64,000 bases of DNA from Scytonema sp035967975. Lineage in GTDB: Bacteria > Cyanobacteriota > Cyanobacteriia > Cyanobacteriales > Nostocaceae. The notes beneath the pieces are model-generated. The model saw nothing but the letters and a program-made list of their open reading frames with translations. It ran no database searches and had not been told where the DNA came from. Positions 46,922-55,417 of the stretch are shown here, piece by piece; within the stretch, counting starts at the first letter, position 1, and each line of letters starts with the position of its first letter. The stretch is taken from the NCBI GenBank assembly GCA_035967975.1, contig JAWQFQ010000024.1:4097-68096 (forward strand), written 5' to 3'. The translations under genes and the position numbers were made by a program.

Positions 46922-47057
46922 GTCAGGGATTAATTCCTCTCTCCCTTTCAAAATCAGTGAACGTAGAGTAACTACTAACCACTAACCACTTGACATTTTT
47001 TTGTCACACTTACCCATCACACTAAGAAATAACAACACACTCAATACCACCAAATAT

Positions 47058-47468
47058 ATGGATAATCAGCAACAGGAGAATAAAGCAAAGCTCAAGAAAG
47101 GACTTGTGCATGCTGCGTTGACTGCGGCGACAATCGCGACTTTCCTGGCTGCAAAAACTAGTGAAACTAGCGCCTACGAAGGCTGGAGTGAATATAAAAA
47201 CGAGCAGACACTAAATTTAACAGGAGAAATCCAGAATGTAAATTACGAGAATCCGCACGCCACAATAGAAGTAAAAACAGATGATAATAAAGTATGGCAA
47301 GCTATCCTAGCACCTCCTGCTGAATGCTCTAAACTTGGGTTACCTCAAGGGATTTTGCAAGTTGGACAGAAAGTGGAATTGAAGGGATACCTTTATTTAC
47401 CTACAGAGCTTAATGAGATGTGGGCAGAAAAAATTGTTATTGATAATAAAACGATAGAGTTAGTGTGA
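47058..47468 (+). CDS. DUF6152-family exported protein
   Basis: A 136-aa protein from ATG 47058 (MDNQQQENKAK). An upstream in-frame TTG at 47001 is less likely. It has a hydrophobic N-terminal segment at about residues 15-33, probably a signal peptide or anchor. The body has LTGEIQNVNYENPHATIEV and a late GQKVELKGYLY, the features of the small DUF6152 beta-barrel family. The function is unknown; similar proteins lie near copper or redox genes in other bacteria. It is separated from the exporter gene by about 130 bases with no clear link to the lipopeptide cluster. Confidence 0.7.
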   Translation: MDNQQQENKAKLKKGLVHAALTAATIATFLAAKTSETSAYEGWSEYKNEQTLNLTGEIQNVNYENPHATIEVKTDDNKVWQAILAPPAECSKLGLPQGILQVGQKVELKGYLYLPTELNEMWAEKIVIDNKTIELV

Positions 47469-47597
47469 AGTTAGGGTGTGGGGTGTGGGGAAAGCAAAAA
47501 CTATGGTTGATGGTTGCGATCGCAGCCGTGCATTTATTTGGAAGCCATAACACTAACCACTAACTACTATCTACTAACAGCCCTAACGCAAACACTC

Positions 47598-48884
47598 ATG
47601 TTTATTTATACCAACTTACTTAAATCAATTGTTTCAAGTAAAAATAGACCAAAATCTTGGGTGCAAACTACTCTAGTAGCTGCTTTGGTTTGGCTTCCTG
47701 CAGCTTGTGCGGTTCAGACAAACCGTGTTGGGGAAGTTGTTCAGTCAAAAGCTGTAGCAGACATTCAGGAGTCTAACCGGACTTTTGCAGATGTGCAAGC
47801 TTTGGTAAATCTTGGTCCGAGAGTGACTGGTACAGCAGTCATGGAAAAAGCAAGCGCTTACTTGAGTCAGGAGTATCGCAAGGCGGGCTATGTCACAGAG
47901 GTTCAGACTTTTACTTATCCTAAATTTGAAGACTTAGGTTCTAACATAACAATTAATAAAGAAATTATAGAGGGAAGAGCACTTAATGGCTCAGTTGCTG
48001 GAAATCACAATGCGCCCGTTGTAGTAGTTCCTGGTGTTGGACAACAAGACGATTTCGCCGCAGTCAATGTCAAGGGTGCGATCGCCATAGTCCGACGTGG
48101 TGAAATTCGCTTCTCGCAAAAAGCGAAAAATGCAACGGAAGCGGGTGCAGTCGGTTTGGTCATTGTTAACAACAAACCAGGTAATCTATACGGTACATTA
48201 GGAGAAGAAGTTAAAATTCCCGTGCTATCGCTTTCAAGAGAGGAAGGTAATTCCTTGATTCAAGAAGCGAGAAAGCCTTCAATAAATGCCAATTTGAAGG
48301 TAGACACCCAACAGCGTGTTGTTACCGGACGTAACATTATTGCCCATCTTCAGGGTGTGACTCAACCGAAGATTATTCTAGGCGCACACTACGACTCAGT
48401 CTCAGGTTCGCCAGGAGCAAATGATAACGCTTCAGGGACAGCAGTTGTATTGGATATTGCCCGTAGATTATCCAATACACCAACCGCCCGTCAAGCTTGG
48501 TTTATCTCCTTCGACGGTGAAGAAGATGGGCTACAAGGTTCGAGGGCTTTCGTCAAGCAAGCTGAACCACAGTTTCTGTCAGGGTTAAAAGCCATGATGA
48601 ATTTCGACATGGTTGGGATTAATGACAAGTTAGGTATTGGTGGTACGTCTTCCTTAACTGCATTTGCTCGCAACGTAGAGCCTGAAGTTCAAATTTTTGG
48701 CTCTCATAGTGGTAGTAGTGACCATGCATCCTTTGCTGCAAAAAACGTACCAGTTCTCTTTTTCTATCGGGGTCAAGACCCCAACTACCATTCACCAAAT
48801 GATAAAAACATAGACCCGAAACTGCTCAATAAGACAACTCAAGCAGGTTTGGATATTATTCAGCGGATTTTGAAAGTTCAATAG
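47598..48884 (+). CDS. M28-family zinc aminopeptidase with PA domain, lipoprotein
   Basis: A protein of about 428 aa from ATG 47598; an upstream in-frame TTG is unlikely. The signal peptide ends in a lipobox (LPAAC). A protease-associated domain lies at about residues 120-215 (GAIAIVRRGEIRFSQKAKNA). The M28 catalytic domain has zinc ligands in GAHYDSV and GANDNASG, the Glu pair in SFDGEEDGLQGS, MNFDMVG and the late His in SDHASFA. It should remove N-terminal residues from peptides outside the inner membrane. It is followed by octamer repeats. Confidence 0.9.
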   Translation: MFIYTNLLKSIVSSKNRPKSWVQTTLVAALVWLPAACAVQTNRVGEVVQSKAVADIQESNRTFADVQALVNLGPRVTGTAVMEKASAYLSQEYRKAGYVTEVQTFTYPKFEDLGSNITINKEIIEGRALNGSVAGNHNAPVVVVPGVGQQDDFAAVNVKGAIAIVRRGEIRFSQKAKNATEAGAVGLVIVNNKPGNLYGTLGEEVKIPVLSLSREEGNSLIQEARKPSINANLKVDTQQRVVTGRNIIAHLQGVTQPKIILGAHYDSVSGSPGANDNASGTAVVLDIARRLSNTPTARQAWFISFDGEEDGLQGSRAFVKQAEPQFLSGLKAMMNFDMVGINDKLGIGGTSSLTAFARNVEPEVQIFGSHSGSSDHASFAAKNVPVLFFYRGQDPNYHSPNDKNIDPKLLNKTTQAGLDIIQRILKVQ

Positions 48885-48919
48885 GGGTGTAGGGGTGTCA
48901 GGGTGTCAGGGTGTAGGGG
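48884..48919. repeat. G-rich short tandem repeat (GGGTGT family)
   Basis: AGGGGTGTAGGGGTGTCAGG and its continuation form several units of GGGTGTCA/GGGGTGTA directly after the peptidase stop. Relatives lie at 47471-47490 and 49887-49909, and in reverse complement at about 53288-53318. Confidence 0.85.
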
Positions 48920-49028
48920 AAAAGGTTCTAGGTCTTTTTCATTACCCCTTAACCGCGAACTATTAACACTGTTATATCCCTAAACTGCCATACCCTAGTT
49001 ATTTATTTTCATTTTAAGGAAATATACA

Positions 49029-49817
49029 ATGTTCTCTCATTTCTCTCTAAAAAAGTCATTAACTAATTTGTCTTTAGTCTCCGTTGGTGCTGTGACAGCT
49101 TTATTAGGGGCGCATTTCATCCCCACAAATCCAGTTCTGTCTCAGCAACCCATCGCTCAAATACCTTCTACCCCTCTTGTAAATACAAACTCTAACTTTG
49201 TTGCGGATGTGGTAGAAAAAACCGGAGCTGCGGTGGTCAGGATTGATGCTACACGCACTCTCAGAAGCCCATATACATATAATAGGCAGGTTGCAAGAGG
49301 AACGGGTTCAGGGTTTATTATCAGGTCTAATGGTCTGATTCTGACAAACGCACACGTTGTTAGAGGTACAGACCAAGTTAAAGTCACACTAAAAGATGGT
49401 CGAAGCTTTGCAGGTAGAGTGGTAGGTGAAGATAGAGCAACCGATGTTGCGGTGATTAAAATTCAGGCTAGCAATCTCCCTGTCGTCAGTCTTGGGAATT
49501 CCGATCAATTGAAACCAGGGGAATGGGCGATCGCGATCGGTAACCCTTTAGGTTTAGATAACACTGTGACAGTCGGTATTATTAGTGGAACCGACCGTTC
49601 AAGTCGTGCATTTGGTAGCCGAGGTAGAGGAGTTGGGTTTATCCAAACCGATGCTGCGATTAACCCCGGTAACTCAGGTGGACCCCTGCTCAATCAAAGA
49701 GGACAGGTTGTTGGTATGAACACCGCCATTATTCAAGGTGCTCAAGGACTGGGATTTGCAATTCCGATTAACCTAGCACAGCAAGTTGCTAATCAATTAA
49801 TTGCTCAAGCGAGTTAA
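49029..49817 (+). CDS. HtrA/Deg-like serine protease lacking PDZ domain
   Basis: A 262-aa trypsin-fold protease with a signal anchor at about residues 13-37. The catalytic triad is His in LTNAHVV (about residue 105), Asp in RATDVAVIK (about residue 137) and Ser in NPGNSGGPLL (about residue 217). Cyanobacterial HhoA/HhoB/HtrA are usually near 400 aa with one PDZ domain; here the frame stops right after the protease domain (INLAQQVANQLIAQAS). It can still be active, but substrate selection and oligomer control should differ. AAGGAAATATACA precedes the ATG. Confidence 0.9.
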   Translation: MFSHFSLKKSLTNLSLVSVGAVTALLGAHFIPTNPVLSQQPIAQIPSTPLVNTNSNFVADVVEKTGAAVVRIDATRTLRSPYTYNRQVARGTGSGFIIRSNGLILTNAHVVRGTDQVKVTLKDGRSFAGRVVGEDRATDVAVIKIQASNLPVVSLGNSDQLKPGEWAIAIGNPLGLDNTVTVGIISGTDRSSRAFGSRGRGVGFIQTDAAINPGNSGGPLLNQRGQVVGMNTAIIQGAQGLGFAIPINLAQQVANQLIAQAS

Positions 49818-49826
49818 TTTTAAAGG

Positions 49827-49876
49827 AAGTAGAGACGCGATCTTCGCAGCCAGAGCGCAATTTCGCGTTTCTACTT
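49827..49876. repeat. Inverted repeat hairpin after the protease gene
   Basis: AAGTAGAGACGCGA (49827-49840) and TCGCGTTTCTACTT (49863-49876) pair at 13 of 14 positions around a 22-base loop. Hairpins built on GTAGAGACGCGA are a widespread dispersed repeat in Nostocales (from memory). It may also act as the transcription end for the protease gene. Confidence 0.7.
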
Positions 49877-49913
49877 GGGGCTTGCTTAGGGTGTAGGGTG
49901 TGGGGGTGTTTAT

Positions 49914-50540
49914 TTACGAAACCTGCATCAGTTCCAAACATTTGTTTGGAAGTTCGTCTGCTATCGACACAGATTCTACATCAATACAAATAAATCCAAG
50001 ACGCTCAACCTTCTCCCTCATGTGTTGATTATAAAACAGGGTACGATCCAGAAACTTTTGAATTAGATGCTTTTCATCTTCACTTACATTATAAAAATTA
50101 CTTTCACTAAAGATTCGGTTTCGGAAGAGTTGGTCGCTAGCTGTAAGCCAAATCGCTTTAACACCATTTTCGCCAACTAAATTCGCTACAGATCCTGGCC
50201 ATAAGGCAGATCCTTCAAGTATAAGGCATTCAATTGACAAATCAGACGCATGAGAATGAACAATAGCCTCGACCTGCGGCAACACATTTTTCTCATAATG
50301 CGACAATACATTTAGAAAAAGAGCCTCGATAGACAGAGCTCCATAATGTTCTGCTACGTACTCTGGAATAGCCTTTCCATTTGCACCCACCCAAGGACGT
50401 CCGGGATGTCGAGCGAGTTTGTCCGTAGAACGATAACTCCAACCAAACTTCGCCGCCAAAGATCGACCAAGGGTCGATTTACCGACATGAGAGGAGCCGC
50501 CAATTAGAATCACTCGCGTTTCATTGATTAATTTATTCAT
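49914..50540 (-). CDS. P-loop kinase-like ATP-binding protein
   Basis: A 208-aa protein with Walker A GGSSHVGKST at residues 14-23 and an acidic strand CLILEGSALWP that may serve as Walker B. The rest (TDKLARHPGRPWV, FYNQHMREKVERLGF) resembles small-molecule kinases of the 2-phosphoglycerate kinase/shikimate kinase type. The substrate is unknown. It stands alone with a 65-base gap to the Ser/Thr kinase gene on the same strand. Confidence 0.65.
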   Translation of the reverse strand: MNKLINETRVILIGGSSHVGKSTLGRSLAAKFGWSYRSTDKLARHPGRPWVGANGKAIPEYVAEHYGALSIEALFLNVLSHYEKNVLPQVEAIVHSHASDLSIECLILEGSALWPGSVANLVGENGVKAIWLTASDQLFRNRIFSESNFYNVSEDEKHLIQKFLDRTLFYNQHMREKVERLGFICIDVESVSIADELPNKCLELMQVS

Positions 50541-50605
50541 AAACCGTTAATTAAAATCTAAGCATATCTAGGCATTCCTAGGTATTTAGACAAGCACAGC
50601 AACGG

Positions 50606-51343
50606 TTACTGTACCATTTTCTCCAGCCAAGCTAAAAAGTCAACACTGAGGCGAGGTAGCAAATGTTTAAAGTGTATAAGATATGGCTCGTCTTCATCAG
50701 TTAACTCAACAATTGCGGTTGAAGGAGTTCCGGTAAGCAAACAAATCAACGTTGCTCCCAAACCGTATAAATCTGAAGCTTCCGTCGGCTTTCGCAGTTG
50801 TTCGGGGGGTATAAAACCAGGGGTACCTTTGAAGACACTACTACCAGAGACTTCTTGACTACCAATTCTTGCAAAGCCAAAATCAATCAGATAAACGTTG
50901 ATTTCATCATCCACCAGAACATTTTCGGGTTTAATATCTCGATGAATGACAGGAGGAATTCGATTTTGTAAATCAACTAAAATTTCCAAAACAGAAACAG
51001 CAATTTGCTTAATTTCCTGTGGTTCAAAACTACGGGTTGTTGCTAAAGACGATGCATTGATATACTGTTGAACCAGACAAAAGCCGTCATTTGTCGAGAA
51101 CGCTCCCAAAGAACGAGGAACTCCTTTTTGCTCAAGCTTTTGCAATACTTGTATTTCGCGCTCGTAGGCGTTAAAACCCGACCAACTAGAGCCTGCGACA
51201 GCAAAACAAAACTGCTTTAGTACAACCTGTTGACCAGTTTCCAAGTTAGATGCTAGCCAAGTAATGCGTCCCCCCTCGCGATTGCGCCCCAGCTCGCCGA
51301 TGATTTGATAGCCTTGTATAGAAAAATCTGGGTTACTTCTCAT
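50606..51343 (-). CDS. Ser/Thr protein kinase, C-terminally shortened
   Basis: A 245-aa Hanks-type kinase. Lys is in VVLKQFCF (about residue 43), the catalytic loop is IHRDIKPENVL (about residue 133), DFGFAR supplies the Mg-binding Asp and GTPGFIPPEQL is the activation end. The glycine loop is altered (GELGRNREGG). The frame stops at WLEKMVQ, where related kinases continue into subdomain XI with a conserved Arg about 10 residues later, so the last C-lobe helix is missing. It has no sensor or membrane domain. Target proteins are unknown. Confidence 0.85.
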   Translation of the reverse strand: MRSNPDFSIQGYQIIGELGRNREGGRITWLASNLETGQQVVLKQFCFAVAGSSWSGFNAYEREIQVLQKLEQKGVPRSLGAFSTNDGFCLVQQYINASSLATTRSFEPQEIKQIAVSVLEILVDLQNRIPPVIHRDIKPENVLVDDEINVYLIDFGFARIGSQEVSGSSVFKGTPGFIPPEQLRKPTEASDLYGLGATLICLLTGTPSTAIVELTDEDEPYLIHFKHLLPRLSVDFLAWLEKMVQ

Positions 51344-51450
51344 AACTTGGCAGGCACCGAACTCTAATTGCTATCAAGTTAATCATTGTACGTTAAATTG
51401 GGGAACAAATCACAACCACAAGTTCACCCGAATCAACTCCAATCTTATCC

Positions 51451-51470
51451 CGTTTATCTGCGTTTATCTG
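51451..51470. repeat. Tandem decamer, related to a repeat at 54690
   Basis: CGTTTATCTG occurs twice head to tail. Its reverse complement matches the duplicated GCAGATGAAC/GCAGATGAA string at 54690-54708 except for A/G changes. This is a dispersed duplicated motif of intergenic regions. Confidence 0.6.
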
Positions 51471-51480
51471 CTATAGGCTG

Positions 51481-51609
51481 CGGTTTATGGCGTTGCATAA
51501 TTGCGGGATGTTTTTGAATTATTGTAAACAAAAAACTCTCTTCTCTTAGCGCACTTCGCGTCTTTGCGGTTCAATAATTCATCCCTATTTTAAGCAACGC
51601 CCGGTTTAT
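51481..51609. mobile_element. MITE-like element with 8-base target duplication
   Basis: A 113-base element (51489-51601) begins GGCGTTGC and ends GCAACGCC. The inverted ends extend imperfectly to about 30 bases (GGGATG / CATCCC and AATTATTG / CAATAATT). It is flanked by identical CGGTTTAT octamers at 51481-51488 and 51602-51609, the expected target-site duplication. It contains no gene, so it is a non-autonomous miniature element. It lies between the Ser/Thr kinase and the 2OG oxygenase genes. Confidence 0.75.
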
Positions 51610-51622
51610 TAACTCCTTTCTC

Positions 51623-52531
51623 TTAATATGTCGCTTGCAAACGACTTAAAAGATACTCCCTTGCAAGAATAGAACTATAAATAGGCGGCTTCTCCCTTTG
51701 ACAGCTTTCAAGACAAGCAATCTCAGTGTCATCATTGGGATGACAGAAAAATGCTACAGAATATCTAGATTGCTTGACCTTGTCATGATTAGGAATCATA
51801 ACTCTATGCTTCGTAGAGCAAAAAACATGATTTGTCCACCGTTCCATCAAATCCCCAGTATTAACAATAACAGTACCGGGAATCGTCGGTGCTGCAATCC
51901 ATTCTCCGGTTGCTGTTTGTACCTCTAATCCTCCCACTTCATCTTGAAAGAGTAAAGTGATACTGCCATAATCCGAATGTTCACCAGCACGAATTTGTTT
52001 TGGTAATGGTGGTTCTGACAACGGAGGATAATGCAGCAGTCGCAAAGTATGATTTTGCTGGTTGTGGTTTGTAGCAAAAAAGTCTTCTGGTAATTCTAAA
52101 GCCAAAGCAAATGTTTGCAGGACTTTAAGAGCAAGTTCTGTACAAGCTTCATAAAAAGCAAGAATACAGGTACGAAATTCTGTATTTGCAGGAAATTTGC
52201 TACTACTAATAGAATCTTTGCTTACATTAAATGCCTCTTTCAAGTCGCCTGGTCTTTGAGGATTAAGCCGTTCTCTCTCTCTATCAACATATCCTGTATT
52301 GCTAAATTCGTCACTCCAAGCCAAACTTTGCTTTATTTGTAATGGTAAATTGAAGAGGTATTGACTCTGCATGAATATTTGCTGAATAAGGTTTTGAGGT
52401 ATACCATAGTTTTGTAAATATATGAAGCCAATTTCATGACAGGCTAAGTAAATTTGTTTAACGACAGTGTGCCTAGCTATTGCATCATTACTGGTAAATA
52501 GAGAAAAATCAATAACCGGAATGTTATGCAT
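51623..52531 (-). CDS. 2OG-Fe(II) oxygenase (isopenicillin N synthase-like)
   Basis: A 302-aa oxygenase. The N-terminal DIOX_N part has IPVIDFSLF and GFIYLQNYGI. The iron triad is His and Asp of GEHSDYGSIT (about residue 184) and His of STKHRVMIP (about residue 239), with QSRYSVAFF holding 2-oxoglutarate via Arg and Ser. This is the plant-like or ethylene-forming-enzyme-like subfamily and is unrelated to the SyrP-like enzyme of the cluster. The substrate cannot be told. It is transcribed alone and diverges from the DM13 lipoprotein gene. Confidence 0.9.
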   Translation of the reverse strand: MHNIPVIDFSLFTSNDAIARHTVVKQIYLACHEIGFIYLQNYGIPQNLIQQIFMQSQYLFNLPLQIKQSLAWSDEFSNTGYVDRERERLNPQRPGDLKEAFNVSKDSISSSKFPANTEFRTCILAFYEACTELALKVLQTFALALELPEDFFATNHNQQNHTLRLLHYPPLSEPPLPKQIRAGEHSDYGSITLLFQDEVGGLEVQTATGEWIAAPTIPGTVIVNTGDLMERWTNHVFCSTKHRVMIPNHDKVKQSRYSVAFFCHPNDDTEIACLESCQREKPPIYSSILAREYLLSRLQATY

Positions 52532-52780
52532 GGTAGTTTAACAGTTATCAGTTTAATGACTGGGTGAGGATTTCTCTGAAAGCTGATGGCTGACTGCTTA
52601 CCTAAATTTTCTGAGATTTTGCTGAGAAATTAATGAGAGTTTTTTCAGTGAAATATCAGCTTTGCGATTTAAATTTTAAGATTAGCATCATTTTTTTGGC
52701 GATCGCTCAAGCAATAATCATCTTAACGCTCAAAACATAACACCTGATTGTCAAGTCACAACATTGGGGACGTATCCGTT

Positions 52781-53284
52781 ATGAAGTTAACACAAAAAAT
52801 CTTGTTATCTCTAGCTTCTATGTTTATCGTTAGCTGTGCGACAGAAGTCTCGAAAAATCAGCCAGCAGAAAGTATGACACCATCCACACAGACAGCATCT
52901 TCCGTAGAATTAGCAAAAGGAGAACCATCTGCAGTCAAATCTGGCACTTTTGTTGCTGGAGAACACGAGACGAAAGGAACCGTTCGCATTGTCACTAAAA
53001 ATGGCAAATCTTTTCTAGAACTCAATTCAGACTTTCAAACTTCCAACTCAGGACCCGATTTATTCGTAATTTTACACAAATCCGACAATGTGCTAAATAC
53101 GACTAAACCACCCTCCTATCCTATCAAAAAAGGAGAGTATGCCATGATTGCACCCCTACAAAAATATAATGGGGCTCAAAGTTATGCTATTCCTGAAAAC
53201 ATAGATTTAGCCCAATACAAATCCACCGCTATCTGGTGTCGCCAATTCAATGCAACCTTTGGAACTGCAAGTCTCAGCAGCTAG
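52781..53284 (+). CDS. DM13-domain lipoprotein
   Basis: A 167-aa protein from ATG 52781 (MKLTQKILLSL); an in-frame TTG 11 codons upstream is unlikely. The signal peptide ends in a lipobox (FIVSC, Cys about residue 18). The DM13 domain fills about residues 55-165: KSGTFVAGEHETKGTVRIV, GPDLFVILHKSD and the late single Cys in AIWCRQFNATFG. DM13 domains have been proposed to take part in electron transfer through this Cys. The gene is followed after 56 bases by a membrane ferredoxin reductase on the same strand. Confidence 0.85.
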   Translation: MKLTQKILLSLASMFIVSCATEVSKNQPAESMTPSTQTASSVELAKGEPSAVKSGTFVAGEHETKGTVRIVTKNGKSFLELNSDFQTSNSGPDLFVILHKSDNVLNTTKPPSYPIKKGEYAMIAPLQKYNGAQSYAIPENIDLAQYKSTAIWCRQFNATFGTASLSS

Positions 53285-53340
53285 TTAATATTCCCCACAC
53301 CCTACACCCCATACCCCAAAAATTACACAGGAAGACAACA

Positions 53341-54663
53341 GTGCTGGAAAGTCTGGGAAAAATAAAAAACCCTTGGGTCAGAGGTTTAACAGCAGCAGCT
53401 ACAGCTTTTTCTGCTGTCACTTTTACGACTGCTGTGCTTATTGGTATTACGAATGCTAAAGATAAATCCACTCATCATCAATTCGGTGTGTACTCATCAC
53501 TCCTCGGAGCGGGTGGCGGTGCAGTCTTTGGTTTACTTTACACAAGCAAGACCAGCCAAAAAAAAGAAATTTCAACTCAGCCGACAGGTAACAAAACTTG
53601 GCAAGATTGGCGTAATTTTGTCGTCGTTCGTAAAGTCAAAGAGAGCGAAGAAATTACCTCGTTTTATTTGAAACCAGAAGATGGGGAAGAAATCCCTAAG
53701 TTTCAACCAGGTCAATTCTTAACTATTAAATTAGACATTCCAGGACAAGATAAACCCGTAATTCGCACTTACTCACTGTCAGATTACACCACCTCTTGTG
53801 AATATTATCGACTCTCGATTAAACGCGAACTAGCACCCAAAGGCTCGGATGTACCGCCCGGTCTTGCGTCTAACTTCATGCATGATTTCATACATGAAGG
53901 CTCAGTTATTCCCGCAAAACCCCCAAGTGGGAGATTTTTCCTTGACGTTCATAAATCAATACCCGCTGTACTCATTAGCAACGGTGTCGGCATTACTCCT
54001 ATGATGAGTATGGCAAAAGCATGCACTTACCATAATCCTACGCGACCTGTTTGGTTTATACACGGAGCAAGAGATGGTAGATATCATGCTTTTCGCGACG
54101 AAATCTTAGTTGTAGCTCAACAGAATTCAAACCTAAAAGTACATTTTCGCTACAGCCGTCCTAGACTAGAAGACCAAGGTTTCCTTCACAGCGTTGGTTA
54201 TGTAGATATAGCTTTGATTCAAGAGTGGGTAGAAAAACAGGCGGAATTTTTCCTTTGTGGTTCTCCACCTTTTATGGAGTCTCTCCGCGAAGGACTCAAA
54301 GAATGGGGAGTTCCTGAAAGTCGTGTGTTCTATGAAGCTTTCAGCAAGGGAGTTAAAGCAGTTTCAGCAACTCAACCTTCTGCTATACAAGGTGAAGATG
54401 TGACCCAAGCTGAGGTTGTTTTTGCTAAATCAGGTAAAACTTTAACATGGCTTGAAGGTGACGGTTCTATTTTAGAGTTTGCAGAAGCTAATGGGATTAA
54501 TCCTCCTTATAGTTGTCGTATAGGTGTCTGTGGTACTTGTACGTGTAATATTGTGTCGGGAGAAGTCGCATATCAGGAACCGCCAACTGCTGCAACTGAT
54601 GAAGGTACAGTATTGATATGTATTTCTAAACCAGGGGCTTCAAGAGTTGTGCTAGATTTGTGA
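53341..54663 (+). CDS. Membrane-anchored ferredoxin-NAD(P)H reductase with C-terminal 2Fe-2S domain
   Basis: A protein of about 440 aa from GTG 53341, with AGGAAG 7 bases upstream; the frame opens at 53236 but that would overlap the DM13 gene. Two hydrophobic segments lie at about residues 16-35 and 47-66. The flavin domain has RTYSLSDYT (FAD) and the NAD(P) domain has ISNGVGITPMMSM. The C-terminal plant-type ferredoxin domain has CRIGVCGTCTC and a final Cys in VLICIS for the 2Fe-2S cluster. This order is that of phthalate-dioxygenase-reductase/NADH oxidoreductase Hcr-like enzymes. It passes electrons from NAD(P)H to an unknown acceptor. Confidence 0.9.
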   Translation: MLESLGKIKNPWVRGLTAAATAFSAVTFTTAVLIGITNAKDKSTHHQFGVYSSLLGAGGGAVFGLLYTSKTSQKKEISTQPTGNKTWQDWRNFVVVRKVKESEEITSFYLKPEDGEEIPKFQPGQFLTIKLDIPGQDKPVIRTYSLSDYTTSCEYYRLSIKRELAPKGSDVPPGLASNFMHDFIHEGSVIPAKPPSGRFFLDVHKSIPAVLISNGVGITPMMSMAKACTYHNPTRPVWFIHGARDGRYHAFRDEILVVAQQNSNLKVHFRYSRPRLEDQGFLHSVGYVDIALIQEWVEKQAEFFLCGSPPFMESLREGLKEWGVPESRVFYEAFSKGVKAVSATQPSAIQGEDVTQAEVVFAKSGKTLTWLEGDGSILEFAEANGINPPYSCRIGVCGTCTCNIVSGEVAYQEPPTAATDEGTVLICISKPGASRVVLDL

Positions 54664-54689
54664 TATTATCTGAATTTAAAGAATTAACC

Positions 54690-54708
54690 GCAGATGAACG
54701 CAGATGAA
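54690..54708. repeat. Duplicated GCAGATGAA motif
   Basis: GCAGATGAAC is followed directly by GCAGATGAA. It is the partner of the decamer repeat at 51451-51470 in opposite orientation, in the spacer before the Uma2 gene. Confidence 0.6.
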
Positions 54709-54737
54709 TTGGGATTTATTAGTAACTTGACAACAAT

Positions 54738-55373
54738 ATGTCTTTAACTATTCCCATACAAGCTATAGAACTCGCACCTGGTAGTCAAATTGCTATCCAT
54801 AACCTGTCTTGGGAAGACTTTGAGCGACTTCTTGAAGACTTGGGAGAAAAACGCAAAACCCGCATTGCGTACTACCGAGGAACTCTAGAAATAATGTCCC
54901 CGTTAGCGCTTCATGAACGTCCCCATCGCATTATTGCTTACATTATTACCACAATTCTAGAAATCCAAGGACGCAATTGGGAAGATTTCGGCTCGACTAC
55001 TTTTAAACGTCCAGACATAGCTGGGGTGGAACCAGATACCTGCTTTTATATCCAAAATGCTAACCAGGTTAAAGGATGTACTCAAATGGATTTAACTGTA
55101 TATCCTCCCCCAGACCTTGCGGTTGAATCAGATGTTACTTCAAAAACAACGCATAACGCCTATATATCTATCGGCGTTCCCGAAGTATGGATTTACAGCA
55201 ACTACCAACTAACTATTTACATTCTCCAAGCTAAAGGTTACGTAGAGTCTCCTCTGAGTCCCACCTTTCCCAATTTACCCGTAACCGAACTTATTCCCCG
55301 ACTGGTACAACAAGCCATTGATGACGGAACCAGTCAAATGCTGCGAGAACTGAGAGTTTTGTTAGGGAAATAG
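54738..55373 (+). CDS. Uma2-family endonuclease-fold protein
   Basis: A 211-aa protein of the Uma2 (DUF820) family, which is greatly expanded in cyanobacteria and has the PD-(D/E)xK nuclease fold. The catalytic-type residues are Glu in RGTLEIMSPL (about residue 51), Asp in GVEPDTCFYI (about residue 100) and Glu-x-Lys-like positions in PPDLAVESDVTSKTT (about residues 128-140). The biological role of the family is not established. No partner gene is evident. Confidence 0.88.
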   Translation: MSLTIPIQAIELAPGSQIAIHNLSWEDFERLLEDLGEKRKTRIAYYRGTLEIMSPLALHERPHRIIAYIITTILEIQGRNWEDFGSTTFKRPDIAGVEPDTCFYIQNANQVKGCTQMDLTVYPPPDLAVESDVTSKTTHNAYISIGVPEVWIYSNYQLTIYILQAKGYVESPLSPTFPNLPVTELIPRLVQQAIDDGTSQMLRELRVLLGK

Positions 55374-55417
55374 GTTAGATAATTGATATTTAGTCTATTA
55401 GAACCTATGCATCTATT

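Noticed and set aside
46991..47006. TGACA-T6-TGTCA palindrome before the DUF6152 gene as a terminator or operator
   Set aside because: A five-base stem in AT-rich DNA is too weak to support a call.
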